From positions 54,922 to 61,803 of the forward strand of contig DDRH01000031.1 of the NCBI GenBank assembly GCA_002343075.1: a DNA stretch of 6,882 bases, given 5' to 3'. Both the position numbers and the translations under genes were made by a program. The notes under the pieces were generated by a model. The model did no database searches. It was not told where the DNA came from and worked only from the letters and a program-made list of their open reading frames with translations. The DNA is from Phycisphaerales bacterium UBA2421. Lineage in GTDB: Bacteria > Planctomycetota > Phycisphaerae > Tepidisphaerales > Tepidisphaeraceae. Below are positions 6,834-6,882 of the stretch, piece by piece (positions within the stretch are counted from its first letter, which is position 1; the number at the start of each line of letters is the position of its first letter).

Positions 6834-6854
6834 GGACCGAGCGGTCCGTATAAT
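6823..6854 (+). promoter_or_regulatory. Putative regulated promoter with operator palindrome for a gene beyond the right edge
   Basis: A perfect TATAAT -10 box lies at 6849-6854. Directly upstream, 6834-6847 is a perfect inverted repeat GGACCG-AG-CGGTCC, with a single base between it and the -10. A possible -35 (TTGTGT, 6823-6828) is 20 bases from the -10, longer than ideal, which would put the palindrome wholly inside the spacer. A GACCG-N2-CGGTC core resembles operators of TetR-family repressors, which often sit exactly there. The regulated gene would lie to the right, outside the window. The regulator family is inferred; the palindrome and -10 are directly seen. Confidence 0.5.
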
Positions 6855-6856
6855 AA

Positions 6857-6882
6857 GTGGTTGAACTAAACCGCTGCGCGGT
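6857..6882. repeat. Inverted repeats in the leader at the right edge
   Basis: ACCGC (6870-6874) and GCGGT (6878-6882) form a perfect 5-bp stem around TGC ending at the last base. Overlapping it, GTGGTT (6857-6862) and AACCGC (6869-6874) form a 6-bp inverted repeat with one G-T-type mismatch. Both are just downstream of the TATAAT box, so could be a second operator or a leader hairpin. The edge prevents judging their full extent. Confidence 0.35.

Overview
The window is GC-rich bacterial DNA. Two large secreted beta-repeat proteins on the minus strand fill most of it, and a small unrelated cytoplasmic gene lies on the plus strand near the right end. The complete large protein ends in two dockerin-like calcium-binding repeats followed by a PEP-CTERM-type sorting tail. 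That combination, with long Gly/Asn/Ser/Thr-rich beta-strand repeats, is typical of Planctomycetota and in my reading especially Phycisphaerae-like lineages. The taxonomic placement is an inference from protein architecture only.

Layout from left to right. Bases 1-2185 hold the 5' 728 codons of a minus-strand gene whose end lies beyond the left edge; it has a signal peptide and a beta-strand repeat region. A 120-base gap (2186-2305) has no clear terminator. Bases 2306-5944 encode the complete 1212-residue protein: signal peptide, N-terminal region, four tandem modules of about 180-190 residues, two dockerin-like repeats and a PEP-CTERM-like tail. The 277-base divergent intergenic region (5945-6221) holds a candidate promoter for the large gene, a 12-base-period direct repeat and a 6-bp inverted repeat. 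Bases 6222-6653 encode a DUF1801 (YdhG-like) protein, possibly starting at a TTG codon at 6261. The last 229 bases have no gene, but contain a perfect 6+6 palindrome directly against a consensus TATAAT box, probably the regulated promoter of a gene beyond the right edge.

The two large genes are related: both carry a W-G-G / SFSN / GTF core, and each has a strong ribosome binding site. They may be co-transcribed, the 1212-residue gene first. Both products are probably exported by Sec. The complete one would be handled by an exosortase-type system encoded elsewhere and end up on the cell surface or in extracellular matrix. Their ligand or structural role cannot be read from the sequence. Long plus-strand open frames across these genes are antisense shadows. 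I see no clearly new biological system here. The most interesting items are the modular repeat architecture, the degenerate sorting signal and the operator-like promoter at the right edge.
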